A stretch of 64,000 nt of DNA from the NCBI GenBank assembly GCA_963759055.1, contig CAVWYD010000003.1, positions 259,235-323,234 on the forward strand. The letters run 5' to 3'. Positions 7,259-16,567 of this stretch are shown here, piece by piece. The position numbers and the translations under genes are program-made. The stretch is from Thiosocius sp963759055. Its GTDB lineage: Bacteria > Pseudomonadota > Gammaproteobacteria > Chromatiales > Chromatiaceae. The notes under the pieces were generated by a model that was not told where the DNA came from, did no database searches, and saw nothing but the letters and a program-made list of their open reading frames with translations. Numbering within the stretch: position 1 is the stretch's first letter; each line of letters opens with the position of its first letter.

Positions 7259-8356
7259 ATGAAACCCCTGTCACTGCTGAGCACCAGCGTACTGGACAAT
7301 CTCGCCTCGGGCGTGATCGTGTTCGACCTGGGGCTGCGCGTGAATTATGTCAACCAGACCGCCGAGATGCTGCTCGGCGTCAGTGCGAAACACGTGCTCG
7401 GTGAACTCCCGGCAAGCTGGATGGCCTGTCACGGCGAGGCGGTCATCGACCTGATCCGGGCGTCCGCCATCGGCTCGCCGATCACCAAGCGAGGCGTGGT
7501 CCTCGCCACCGATCGCGGCGAGGTCACCGTCGACTGCACGGTGACCCCCATCCTGGACGAAGACGGCACCCGGTTCACGATTGTGGAACTGCAGCAGGTC
7601 GACCGGCGTATCCGTATCAGCCGCGAGGAACGCCTGATCACGCAGCAGGTACTGACGCGTGATGTGGTCCGGGGACTGGCGCATGAGATCAAGAACCCAC
7701 TCGGCGGTCTGCGTGGCGCGGCCCAATTGCTCGAGGCTGAACTGGAAAGTGCGGAACTCAAGGAATACACCCACATCATCATCCAGGAGTCCGACCGCCT
7801 GCAGGAGCTGCTCAACCGCATGCTCGGCCCCAACCGGCGCCCCAGTTACGCAGCGGTCAACATCCATAACGTGCTCGAACGCGTGCGCACCCTGGTCCTG
7901 GCGGAGACCCGCGAAAGGATCAAGATCGTGCGTGACTACGATCCGAGTATCCCGGAACTGATCGGCGACAGTGACCAGCTCATCCAGGCGATCCTGAATA
8001 TCGTGCGCAACGCCAGCCGTGTATTGGAAGACGGTGGCACAGTGACTCTGCAGACGCGGATCCAGCGCCAGCTGACCATCGGCAATGCACGTTACCGGCT
8101 CGCGGCGCAGATCGACATCATCGACGACGGTCCCGGGATCCCGCCGGAGATCGCCGACACACTGTTTTTCCCCATGGTTACCGCCGGTACCGGCGGCATG
8201 GGGCTGGGCCTGTCGATCGCTCAATCGCTGATCAATCAGCACAAGGGCCTGATCGAGTGCACCAGCCGCAAGGGCAAGACCATTTTCACCATATTTTTAC
8301 CGCTCGGTGATGACATCAGCACCGCGAGGGATAAGGAGAACAATCCCAGTGACTGA
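7259..8356 (+). CDS. glnL: Nitrogen regulation sensor kinase NtrB (NR-II)
   Basis: The 365-residue cytoplasmic histidine kinase/phosphatase has an N-terminal PAS domain (about residues 10-115), a HisKA domain with the phosphorylated His142 in GLAHEIKNPLGGL, and a HATPase domain with the N box (AILNIVRNA), G1 box (IDDGPGIP) and G2 box (TGGMGLGLSIAQ). Together with PII it phosphorylates or dephosphorylates NtrC according to glutamine and 2-oxoglutarate. An upstream in-frame ATG at 7247 is also possible. The gene overlaps ntrC by 8 nt. The sigma-54 promoter and NtrC sites upstream suggest positive autoregulation, unlike the sigma-70 glnL promoter of E. coli, which NtrC represses. Confidence 0.95.
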   Translation: MKPLSLLSTSVLDNLASGVIVFDLGLRVNYVNQTAEMLLGVSAKHVLGELPASWMACHGEAVIDLIRASAIGSPITKRGVVLATDRGEVTVDCTVTPILDEDGTRFTIVELQQVDRRIRISREERLITQQVLTRDVVRGLAHEIKNPLGGLRGAAQLLEAELESAELKEYTHIIIQESDRLQELLNRMLGPNRRPSYAAVNIHNVLERVRTLVLAETRERIKIVRDYDPSIPELIGDSDQLIQAILNIVRNASRVLEDGGTVTLQTRIQRQLTIGNARYRLAAQIDIIDDGPGIPPEIADTLFFPMVTAGTGGMGLGLSIAQSLINQHKGLIECTSRKGKTIFTIFLPLGDDISTARDKENNPSD

Positions 8357-9767
8357 AGCTAACCAGGTATGGGTCATCGATGATGACCGTTCCATTCGTT
8401 GGGTACTCGAAAAGGCCCTGACCAAGGCGGGCATGCAGGTCACCAGTTTTTCCAGTGCGAACGGGGTCATGGAGGCACTGGAGCGTGGCCAGCCGGAGGT
8501 GGTGGTCTCGGACGTGCGCATGCCCGGCATGGATGGATTCGCGCTGATGGAAAAGATCAAGGCGACCTATCCCGAGTTGCCGGTGATCATCATGACGGCG
8601 CATTCGGATCTCGACAGTGCGGTCTCGGCCTACCACAGTGGTGCATTCGAATATCTGCCGAAACCTTTCGATATCACGGAGGCCGTCGAACAGGTGCAGC
8701 GTGCCTGCAAACTGCGGCTTGAGACGCGGGCCAGTGCGGGGCACGAGGCCGTGGCGGGAACCGAGATTATCGGTGCGGCGCCGGCGATGCAGGAGGTGTT
8801 TCGGGCGATCGGGCGCCTGGCGCGCTCCAACATTACGGTGTTGATCAATGGTGAGTCGGGTACCGGCAAGGAGCTGGTTGCCGACGCCTTGCACAAGCAC
8901 AGTCCGCGCGCAGAGGGACCATTCATTGCGCTGAACATGGCGGCCATCCCCCATGATCTTCTGGAGTCTGAGCTTTTCGGGCATGAGAAAGGGGCTTTCA
9001 CCGGCGCCCAATCGCGACGGACAGGGCGTTTCGAACAGGCCGACGGCGGCACGCTTTTTCTTGACGAGATTGGCGACATGCCGGCCGAGTTACAGACCCG
9101 GTTGTTGCGGGTGCTCGCCGATGGTGAGTTCTACCGGGTCGGAGGTCACGAGGCGGTCAAGGCAGATGTGCGTATCATCGCGGCCACGCATCAGGACCTC
9201 GAGCAACTGGTACGCGATGGGCGCTTCCGCGAGGACCTTTTCCATCGTATCAACGTGATTCGTGTGCACCTGCCGGCGTTGCGCGAACGTCGCGAGGACA
9301 TCCCGCTGCTGATGGAGCACTTCCTCAAGCGCGCGGCGACGGAGCTGGGGGTGGAAACCAAGACCCTGTTGCCGGATACGGTGGCTGAACTCAAATCACT
9401 GGAATGGCGCGGCAATGTGCGCCAGCTGGAAAACACCGCACGCTGGCTCACGGTCATGGCATCCGGGCGCGAGATCCATTGCGAGGATCTGCCCCCGGAA
9501 CTGCATCGTGAACACGACCCGCAGGCTGCGGATGGAGACTGGCGGTCAACCCTGCGCAGCTGGATACGCAGCAGTCTGGCGGCGGGAAAAGTGGGCTTGC
9601 TCGATCAGGCAATGCCGGAATTCGAGACCATCATGATCGAGACCGCGCTCGAATTCACCGGCGGACGCAAACAGGATGCGGCGCGACTGCTGGGATGGGG
9701 GCGCAATACCCTGACCCGCAAGATCAAGGAGCTGGGCCTGGAAGACGAACATCGCGAGGCCGGTTGA
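8349..9767 (+). CDS. glnG: Nitrogen response regulator NtrC (NR-I), sigma-54 activator
   Basis: The 472-residue enhancer-binding protein has a receiver domain (acidic DDD at 11-13, phosphorylated Asp55 in VVSDVRMPG, Lys in the YLPKPF motif), an AAA+ domain with Walker A GESGTGKE, the sigma-54 contacting GAFTGA loop and Walker B GGTLFLDEIGD, and a Fis-type helix-turn-helix at the C-terminus (DAARLLGWGRNTLTRKI). It activates sigma-54 promoters under nitrogen limitation; both glnA and ntrB here carry matching sites. GTG 8349 is chosen because AAGGAG lies 10 nt upstream and the length then matches E. coli NtrC (469). It overlaps the end of ntrB. Confidence 0.96.
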   Translation: MTEANQVWVIDDDRSIRWVLEKALTKAGMQVTSFSSANGVMEALERGQPEVVVSDVRMPGMDGFALMEKIKATYPELPVIIMTAHSDLDSAVSAYHSGAFEYLPKPFDITEAVEQVQRACKLRLETRASAGHEAVAGTEIIGAAPAMQEVFRAIGRLARSNITVLINGESGTGKELVADALHKHSPRAEGPFIALNMAAIPHDLLESELFGHEKGAFTGAQSRRTGRFEQADGGTLFLDEIGDMPAELQTRLLRVLADGEFYRVGGHEAVKADVRIIAATHQDLEQLVRDGRFREDLFHRINVIRVHLPALRERREDIPLLMEHFLKRAATELGVETKTLLPDTVAELKSLEWRGNVRQLENTARWLTVMASGREIHCEDLPPELHREHDPQAADGDWRSTLRSWIRSSLAAGKVGLLDQAMPEFETIMIETALEFTGGRKQDAARLLGWGRNTLTRKIKELGLEDEHREAG

Positions 9768-9770
9768 GCC

Positions 9771-9936
9771 TAGCAGTTTGTCCGACTTAACACTGTTTGG
9801 CTGCAAATCCCCGGATAGCGATCAACTCCCCTTATCCTCCTCGTCAAATAGCCGGGCTATTCTCCTCAGACGATAAGCCGATTTGATTTGCTCCCAGTGA
9901 TTTTCGCCGCAAACGGTCAAGTCCGACAGACTGCTA
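9771..9936. mobile_element. MITE-like inverted-repeat element, 166 bp
   Basis: The element is bounded by TAGCAGTTTGTCCGACTT (9771-9788) and its reverse complement AAGTCCGACAGACTGCTA (9919-9936), which match at 16 of 18 positions. Inside, CTTATC...AATAGCC and GGCTATT...GATAAG form a second, imperfect stem (about 9834-9876). It has no reading frame. The right terminus supplies the stop codon (TAG on the minus strand, 9934-9936) of the MgtC/DUF4010 gene. No target-site duplication is obvious. It looks like a non-autonomous transposon end pair or REP-like element and may also act as a bidirectional terminator. Confidence 0.6.
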
Positions 9937-11190
9937 ACCGACCAGAAAGGCCGCCACCGCTCCAGACAATGCCAGGGCACCGGTGATCGGAATCATCGTC
10001 CGTCGCATCGATGGTGCGCCGAGCCAGATCGCCATGCCGCACTTGACCATGGTGTTGGATATCACCGCAATGACGATCGTTCGCGCGGCCGGTCCGGCGC
10101 TGGCCGGGTCCTGCTGGGCGAGATGGGCCATCGACAGGGCGATGGCGTCGACATCGGTCAGCCCGGCCAGTGCCCCGGCCAGATACAGCCCGGTGTTTCC
10201 GAAATAAACCTGGGCAACTTTGGCAACGAAGATGACCACGGCGAACAGGGCGCCGAACTTGATCGCGTCTCCAAGCTCGAAAGGGTTGTGACCGGACTCC
10301 ACTTCCGCCTTCTCGGTACTGCGTCCGCGGCGCCAGAGCAGGAAACAGATCACCAGGCTTACAACGCCCATAATCACCATTCCCAGCGCCAGGTCTTTGG
10401 CCAGGGAGAGATTCACGACCCCGACCTCCACCACCACCCGGAAAAACATCACCGTCCAGGCCAACAGGATGGCCAGCGCCAAAACCGGTGCCAGACCGGG
10501 TTCGACGCGACTGCGTTGAGAAAAGCTGAGGGTAACCGCGGTACTGGATACCAGGCCGCCCAGCAGACCGGTGATCCCGAGCCCATGCTCTCGGCCCACC
10601 ACCTTCACCAGGATGTAGCCGAAGAAATTGAGCCCCGCGATCAGCACCACCATCAACCAGGTCTTGTAGGGATTGATGACCTCGAGGCCGGTCGGGCCGA
10701 AGTTCGTGTTCGGGACCAGCGGCAATATGATCAGCGTGATGATGGCAAACTTGAGCGTTGCCTCCACGTCCGAGGGTTCGATCCGTTTGGCGAGATTGTG
10801 CAGCCAGCCTTTCAGCGCAAGAAGCAGCATCGCGGCGACTGCGACGGCACCCGCAACTCCTACCTGATCCCAGGCACACAGGCTGCCGATGAAGAAAGTG
10901 AGCAGGACGGAAATTTCGGTCGTGGCGCCGATACTGCCGCCCTTCGCTGTCACGGAATATGCGACCGCCACCAACGCCACGACCGCAACAAAAACCACTC
11001 CGACGATCCAGGGCAGTCCCGCCTGACTACCCGCAAACACGGAAGTCGCGCCGAGTAACGCCACCAGGGCGAAGGTCCGAACACCGGCAAAGGTCCTTTC
11101 CTCGCCCCGGGTGCGCTCGCGTTCGAGGCCGATCAACATGCCCAGGCCAAGCGCCGCGCCGAACTGCCACGCCGTGTTGAGTTCCATCAT
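9934..11190 (-). CDS. MgtC/SapB-DUF4010 family inner-membrane protein
   Basis: The 418-residue polytopic membrane protein begins with the MgtC/SapB signature (GAALGLGMLIGLERERTRGEE, AGVRTFALVALLGA) and continues with a DUF4010 domain (GLLGGLVSSTAVTLSFSQRSR, LYLAGALAGLTDVDAIALSMA). About 11-12 membrane helices are visible. Proteins of this architecture are widespread and uncharacterised; a role in ion transport or envelope homeostasis is only inferred. The gene is convergent with ntrC. Its stop codon lies inside the right terminal repeat of the MITE-like element, so its original C-terminus may have been altered. Confidence 0.85.
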   Translation of the reverse strand: MMELNTAWQFGAALGLGMLIGLERERTRGEERTFAGVRTFALVALLGATSVFAGSQAGLPWIVGVVFVAVVALVAVAYSVTAKGGSIGATTEISVLLTFFIGSLCAWDQVGVAGAVAVAAMLLLALKGWLHNLAKRIEPSDVEATLKFAIITLIILPLVPNTNFGPTGLEVINPYKTWLMVVLIAGLNFFGYILVKVVGREHGLGITGLLGGLVSSTAVTLSFSQRSRVEPGLAPVLALAILLAWTVMFFRVVVEVGVVNLSLAKDLALGMVIMGVVSLVICFLLWRRGRSTEKAEVESGHNPFELGDAIKFGALFAVVIFVAKVAQVYFGNTGLYLAGALAGLTDVDAIALSMAHLAQQDPASAGPAARTIVIAVISNTMVKCGMAIWLGAPSMRRTMIPITGALALSGAVAAFLVG

Positions 11191-11287
11191 CTATCGGGCC
11201 TCTGGGTTACCTCTGTAAAGTAAAGCTGATTCAGTGCGCCGGGCCGCCGTATAATCGCGTGCTCTGACTACCGAGGTCTGCTCGCCG

Positions 11288-11686
11288 ATGGACAGTACCA
11301 GCATCGAACTGCCGGGTTCGAATATAGTCGCCGTGAAGGTCGATGGTGACACAGTACGTATAGAATTCGAACCAGCCTACCTGGTCAAAAGCATGACCGG
11401 GTCTGTTGAGCGCACCCGCTGGCGTCAGAACGGCGCCCTGGTCTTCGAGGACGCGGAACTTGATGACGATGCTCCCCTCCCCGAGTTTCCTGTGCAATGC
11501 ACGGGGGGCGATGTCGGTGAGAATGTCTACACCTACCGCGACATGATCCCGGTGCCACTGGAAAGTCGAGGGCATGCGCATTGTGCGCTGAAGGCCGGGG
11601 ACCGGGTGGTGAGGATCTCCGCGCGGGGGGTTCACCTCGATATGCACGACGTGCCTAAATACATCGAACACCTGAGATCGGAATAA
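11288..11686 (+). CDS. Conserved-looking small protein, function unknown
   Basis: The 132-residue soluble protein has no signal peptide or membrane segment. Its first third (IVAVKVDGDTVRIEFEPAYLVKSM) looks like a beta-sheet barrel, and the sequence is acidic in the middle (EDAELDDDAPLPEF). I do not recognise the family. The start at 11288 follows a weak purine stretch (GAGGTC). It is a single gene between the MgtC-like gene (divergent) and the HDOD pair (convergent). A long antisense frame over the same bases was rejected. Confidence 0.65.
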   Translation: MDSTSIELPGSNIVAVKVDGDTVRIEFEPAYLVKSMTGSVERTRWRQNGALVFEDAELDDDAPLPEFPVQCTGGDVGENVYTYRDMIPVPLESRGHAHCALKAGDRVVRISARGVHLDMHDVPKYIEHLRSE

Positions 11687-11896
11687 ATCTCTCCGACGTC
11701 TCCGATGACTCTTGCCGCATATCGTGGGTTTTACAGAACGCTGCATGAGCAGCAACAAGGTCCTGGAAGACCCGCCAAATCAAAAGCAACCACCACCGGG
11801 ACGCCTATTCCGGCGTTTTAGCGGCAGCCGGCGCCACTATTTCCGTGTTGATAGCGCAATTGCACCCCGGATGCCCCACCTTGGGTGTCTCCCGGG

Positions 11897-13159
11897 TTAG
11901 GCAATCAGCAGAGCCTCGATCTTTTCGATCACCTGGTCGGCCGCTTCGACTATCTTGACCCCGAGCTCGGGCCCGCACGACTCCAGGCCGAGGCGCCGGA
12001 ATGCGGGGATTTCCTTGATAGCCGGCTTCCGCCGGCTGCGTGCGCCGCCGATCGTGGCATGCCATTCCGCCACCAGGAGGATATCCGTGTAATCGGCGAC
12101 GGCGGAGCCGTTATAGCTCCACTGGTTGCACCTGGCGGCAGCCTCGACAATCTCCTTCGGCAGGCCCCACATGGAGAGCAGGATACGGCCCAGTTCGGCG
12201 CGATTGTCGTGAACCACGTTGTCCAGCGCGGTACTGTCGGCGAGATCCTGATGACGGTCCGCGTAACCGAGCAACACCGGTTCGGCTATGGCGTGCATCA
12301 GCCCGATGAGGGCCGCATAGTCCGGGTCGAAGCGTTCGCTCATCCTTGCAAGGACGGCACAGATGGCGGATACGCGCATGGTGCGTTTCCACCAGTCACG
12401 CATGCGCTCGCGTACCACTGTCGATTCGGTCCGCAGTGATTCGCGCATGACACAGTTGATAGCCAGGGCGTGTGTCTGTTCCGCGCCAAGCTGCTCAACC
12501 GCCTGTTTGCTGCTGTGCAGCGCAACCCGGTCCGGCCGCGCCGCTTTGGCTGCACGCAGAACCTTTAGCGTCAGCGCCGGACAGATAGAAAGAATGCTGG
12601 CAAGGCGCGCGGTATCGGTACCCAGCGGCCCCAGTGAACGTCCCACCCGGAGCGCGATGTCGGGATCCGAGGGCACGACGATACGACCACGATTGAGATC
12701 GTGGAAGACATCGAACATCAGCGGATGACTGGCACTGTCATCGATCAGTTCGTTGGGTTCACTGACCAGATAACTGTCGGCGACCAACACCGAGTTGGCA
12801 TGGCGCTGATCAGAATAAGAGTCGAGCAGCCTTTGCTCGACCAGCAGACAGTCCACCTCCGTGCGCGCCGTGACCCGATAACGCGATGGCCGCAGACAGG
12901 AAACCGGCCCCAGCGCAGCCGCATCCGTATGCCGCACGATACGCACGGCCCCGTCCTCGGCGACCAGTTCGAGTTCTCCCTTGAGCAGAAAAAGCAGCCG
13001 GGTATCCTCGCTGCCCAACTCGAGCACGCAGCCCCCCGGGCGTACGTGGCGCATGTCGGCAGCGCGTGCCAGTTCGGTCAGTTGCTGTTCATCCAGGCTG
13101 GAAAGCCGCTCGAGTCTGCGCAGCGCAGAATTGATGGATGGGTCGTTCCCCAATGACAT
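11897..13159 (-). CDS. cNMP-binding/HDOD domain protein A
   Basis: The 420-residue cytoplasmic protein has an N-terminal cyclic-nucleotide-binding-like beta barrel (about residues 10-120, including LELGSEDTRLLFLLKGELELVAEDG) and a C-terminal HDOD domain (from about residue 150). In the HDOD domain the position of the HDIG motif reads GLMHAIAEPVLLGYA, so the second metal ligand is lost. HDOD proteins are regulators of signalling, motility or stress, not phosphohydrolases. It lies 111 bp downstream of a paralog with the same layout. ATG 13159 is preferred over 13189, but neither has a strong ribosome binding site. Confidence 0.75.
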   Translation of the reverse strand: MSLGNDPSINSALRRLERLSSLDEQQLTELARAADMRHVRPGGCVLELGSEDTRLLFLLKGELELVAEDGAVRIVRHTDAAALGPVSCLRPSRYRVTARTEVDCLLVEQRLLDSYSDQRHANSVLVADSYLVSEPNELIDDSASHPLMFDVFHDLNRGRIVVPSDPDIALRVGRSLGPLGTDTARLASILSICPALTLKVLRAAKAARPDRVALHSSKQAVEQLGAEQTHALAINCVMRESLRTESTVVRERMRDWWKRTMRVSAICAVLARMSERFDPDYAALIGLMHAIAEPVLLGYADRHQDLADSTALDNVVHDNRAELGRILLSMWGLPKEIVEAAARCNQWSYNGSAVADYTDILLVAEWHATIGGARSRRKPAIKEIPAFRRLGLESCGPELGVKIVEAADQVIEKIEALLIA

Positions 13160-13269
13160 GCCGCAATTCCCAGGCGTCCTGACCGCCATCTCCAGTCCAA
13201 AGCCGGGATGGTATCTCCGACGGGGGCGGCTTGGCTATGCATACTCGCCAGGTCCGAGTGCGGTCGGGA

Positions 13270-14523
13270 TTATCCGGTGAGCAGTTGCCGGGCCACGGCG
13301 ACCTCTTCTTGCGCCTCGTTCAACACTTCCAGGCCACGGTCGATCTCGCTTGGGGAGAGGCCCAGACGACTGAAAGCAGGCACCTTGGCGGGGTCGATGT
13401 CACCGCCGATGCCTTCATGCAGCTGTGCTACGACAATCAGATCCGCATAGTCTGCCGGTCCCGAATGGTCGCGATACCAGTTTTCCGCCTCTTTGGCGGC
13501 GGTCACGAGCTCCACGGGCATCTGCCAGGTCGAAAGAATCATGCCGCTCAACTGGCTGCGGAGGGTCCGGATGCTCGATTCCAGCGCCACTGTGTTTTGC
13601 GCCACGTCCGGGAAATCCCGTGCATAACCGACGACGGCAAGGCAGCCGATGTCGTGCACCAGTCCGGCGAGCAGGGCCTCGTGTGAATTGAAGGCACCGA
13701 CGCGGTCGGCGAGCACCTGGGCGAGGGCGCCCACGTGCCGGCTGTGCTCCCAGAGTGCCAGCATGCGGGCCTCGAGTTGTCTCGACGGGGTGCGAAACAG
13801 TTCCCGCAGGGCAAAGGTCACCACCAGGATACGAGTGTTCTGCATCCCCAGGCGCGCGACCGCCTCGGTTACGTTTGCAACCTGCGAGACACCGCCATAA
13901 CGGGCACTGTTTGCGGCCTTTACGATCTTCAGGGCGATGACCGGATCAGTTTCGATCAGTCCGGCGATCTGGCGTGCGTCTGTGTCCTCATCATTCACCG
14001 CCTCACCGATCCGCAACGCCACCTCGGGCAGGCTGGGCAGGAGCAGATGCCCGCTGTTCAGGTCTTCATAGATCTGCAGAGTGAGCCGGTTTTCGGCGTC
14101 CATAGGTCCAAGATCGTCTTCCTCTTCGACCTGATAGGACTCCAGGGTCAAAGAGGAACTCTTCTCGAGTTTGCCCACGGCCTGCTCGTACAGCTCGTTG
14201 TCGATCAGCAGGTAACGCACACGGCTCTCGGCGATCACCTTGTAATGACTGGGACGCAGGCGCGCCAGTGGTGCCAGGGCGGAGGTGTCCGTGTGTCTGA
14301 CCGTCTTGACCGCACCGTCTTCTGCAATCTGCCGGACACTGCCCTCGATCAGGTAAAGCGTTGCATTGTCGGTCGCGCCGATTTCCAACAGCACTTCGCC
14401 CTTGCGACATTCGTGCAGGAAAAGCTGCCCTGCGATCGCCTTCAATTCGACCGCCGGAAGTTCGCGCAGCGTGCTCAGGCGCTGCAGCATGGCCGGCGTC
14501 GGGTGAGTGTCGGTTTCAGTCAT
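13270..14523 (-). CDS. cNMP-binding/HDOD domain protein B
   Basis: This 417-residue paralog of the downstream gene has an N-terminal cNMP-binding-type sensor (KGEVLLEIGATDNATLYLIEG, residues about 35-60) and a C-terminal HDOD domain that keeps the HDIG-type segment GLVHDIGCLAVVGYA. The two genes align along the whole length (for example HTDTSALAPLARLRPSHYKV with HTDAAALGPVSCLRPSRYRV), so they arose by tandem duplication. Ligand and output are unknown. Being on the same strand 111 bp apart, they are probably co-transcribed, B before A. Confidence 0.8.
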   Translation of the reverse strand: MTETDTHPTPAMLQRLSTLRELPAVELKAIAGQLFLHECRKGEVLLEIGATDNATLYLIEGSVRQIAEDGAVKTVRHTDTSALAPLARLRPSHYKVIAESRVRYLLIDNELYEQAVGKLEKSSSLTLESYQVEEEDDLGPMDAENRLTLQIYEDLNSGHLLLPSLPEVALRIGEAVNDEDTDARQIAGLIETDPVIALKIVKAANSARYGGVSQVANVTEAVARLGMQNTRILVVTFALRELFRTPSRQLEARMLALWEHSRHVGALAQVLADRVGAFNSHEALLAGLVHDIGCLAVVGYARDFPDVAQNTVALESSIRTLRSQLSGMILSTWQMPVELVTAAKEAENWYRDHSGPADYADLIVVAQLHEGIGGDIDPAKVPAFSRLGLSPSEIDRGLEVLNEAQEEVAVARQLLTG

Positions 14524-14600
14524 GTGTTCCCTGAAGGGTTGATGCTTCTTGTTCCTTAGGCATCGGCTGTGCCGTGAAACTCTTGAGACCCTCCGGGCAT

Positions 14601-14623
14601 AAAAAAACCCGCCGGGGGGCGGG
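14601..14623 (-). terminator. Strong terminator after the 73-residue protein gene
   Basis: On the minus strand CCCGCC/GGCGGG forms the stem (14618-14623 with 14608-14613) and is followed by seven T. It is placed 24 bp after the stop codon of the small gene. Confidence 0.85.
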
Positions 14624-14646
14624 CCTTTCAGGTGAGAGACCTGGGA

Positions 14647-14868
14647 TCAGGCCGTCGAGCCGACGATCTGGTGCGACAGTTCAACCACGCGCATGGCCTT
14701 CTGAGAATAGACCTCACGGTAGTCTTTCAGCAGACCATCCTGCGAGTAGTAGTACGACTTGCCGGAAATACCGGTCTTGTGCTCAATGTCCATGAACTGC
14801 TTCTGCAGCTCCAGCATCTCGGCGATGAGGGTGGCCTTCTCAGCCTTCAGGGCTTCTATATCACTCAT
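14647..14868 (-). CDS. Small coiled-coil protein, function unknown
   Basis: The 73-residue soluble protein starts with a charged heptad-like helix (MSDIEALKAEKATLIAEM followed by LELQKQFMDIEHK), then a Tyr-rich turn (GKSYYYSQDGLLKDY) and a second helix ending in VVELSHQIVG. ATG 14868 has a good Shine-Dalgarno (GGAGAG), so the upstream in-frame ATG at 14955 is rejected. The strong terminator shows it is an independent, probably well-expressed unit. I do not know a function for this family; the two-helix shape suggests an oligomeric or adaptor protein. Confidence 0.7.
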   Translation of the reverse strand: MSDIEALKAEKATLIAEMLELQKQFMDIEHKTGISGKSYYYSQDGLLKDYREVYSQKAMRVVELSHQIVGSTA

Positions 14869-14986
14869 GTTTCTCTCCAGATTCGGTTGAGAGTTTTCTG
14901 CGCCCGCAGGGGACGCGTAGCGAGAGTATAACCTAATGCTAATGTTCAGAGTCAACGGGTGGATTTCCGCGTTGAGCCTCCGGCTG

Positions 14987-15955
<969 letters not shown>

Positions 15956-15974
15956 CTGGGTCGGGTTCCTCCCT

Positions 15975-16439
15975 TTGTTTCATATTGTCCTGTTTCAGCC
16001 GGAGATCCCGCCGAACACCGGCAATATCATACGCTTGTGCGCGAACTCAGGCAGCAGTCTGCACCTCATCCACCCCCTGGGATTTGAGCTCGATGACAAG
16101 CGGCTGCGTCGAGCCGGGCTGGATTACCGTGAGTATGCCGAGCTGCTGCAACACAGTGATTTCGATGACTTCCTGACGACGGTACGGCCGCCACGCTGGT
16201 TCGGCGTGTCGACGCGTGGCGTGCAGCGTTACGACGGCGTCGATTATGAGCCCGGGGATGCCTTCGTTTTCGGCCCGGAGACCCGCGGCCTGCCCCAGGC
16301 GATGTTGGACGAAATCGCCCCGCAACGTCGGATACGCCTGCCGATGCGCGAGGGTCAACGCAGCATGAATCTTTCCAACAGTGTCGCGGTGGTGCTGTAC
16401 GAGGCCTGGCGACAGCACGGCTTCGCCGGCGGTTGTTGA
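15975..16439 (+). CDS. trmL: tRNA (cytidine/uridine-2'-O-)-methyltransferase TrmL
   Basis: The 154-residue SPOUT methyltransferase modifies the wobble base of tRNA-Leu. It starts FHIVLFQPEIPPNTGNIIRL, the TrmL N-terminus, and ends with the knot motifs FVFGPETRGLP and PMREGQRSMNLSNSVAVVLYE that bind S-adenosylmethionine. Length equals E. coli TrmL (157). A much longer frame upstream is an antisense shadow of the DHOD gene. The codon directly before FHIVLF is TTG (15975), taken as the start because no in-frame ATG or GTG gives the family N-terminus; no clear Shine-Dalgarno is visible. Confidence 0.88.
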   Translation: MFHIVLFQPEIPPNTGNIIRLCANSGSSLHLIHPLGFELDDKRLRRAGLDYREYAELLQHSDFDDFLTTVRPPRWFGVSTRGVQRYDGVDYEPGDAFVFGPETRGLPQAMLDEIAPQRRIRLPMREGQRSMNLSNSVAVVLYEAWRQHGFAGGC

Positions 16440-16567
16440 GCGGTCACCGGCCGGGCAGCCCGCTGGGCCGCTTATTCCCTGCCTTATCAAGAATTTCCAC
16501 AAGCAGCCGCTTTGCCTGAAAGGGATTCTGGGGCTCCTTTTTCGGCGAGCCCGCCAACGGTAGAAAT

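Noticed and set aside
11231..11758. 175-residue antisense frame over the 132-residue gene
   Set aside because: No motif or ribosome site, while the plus-strand frame is coherent.
13735..14559. 274-residue frame antisense to the HDOD protein B gene
   Set aside because: It overlaps an established domain protein and has no motif.
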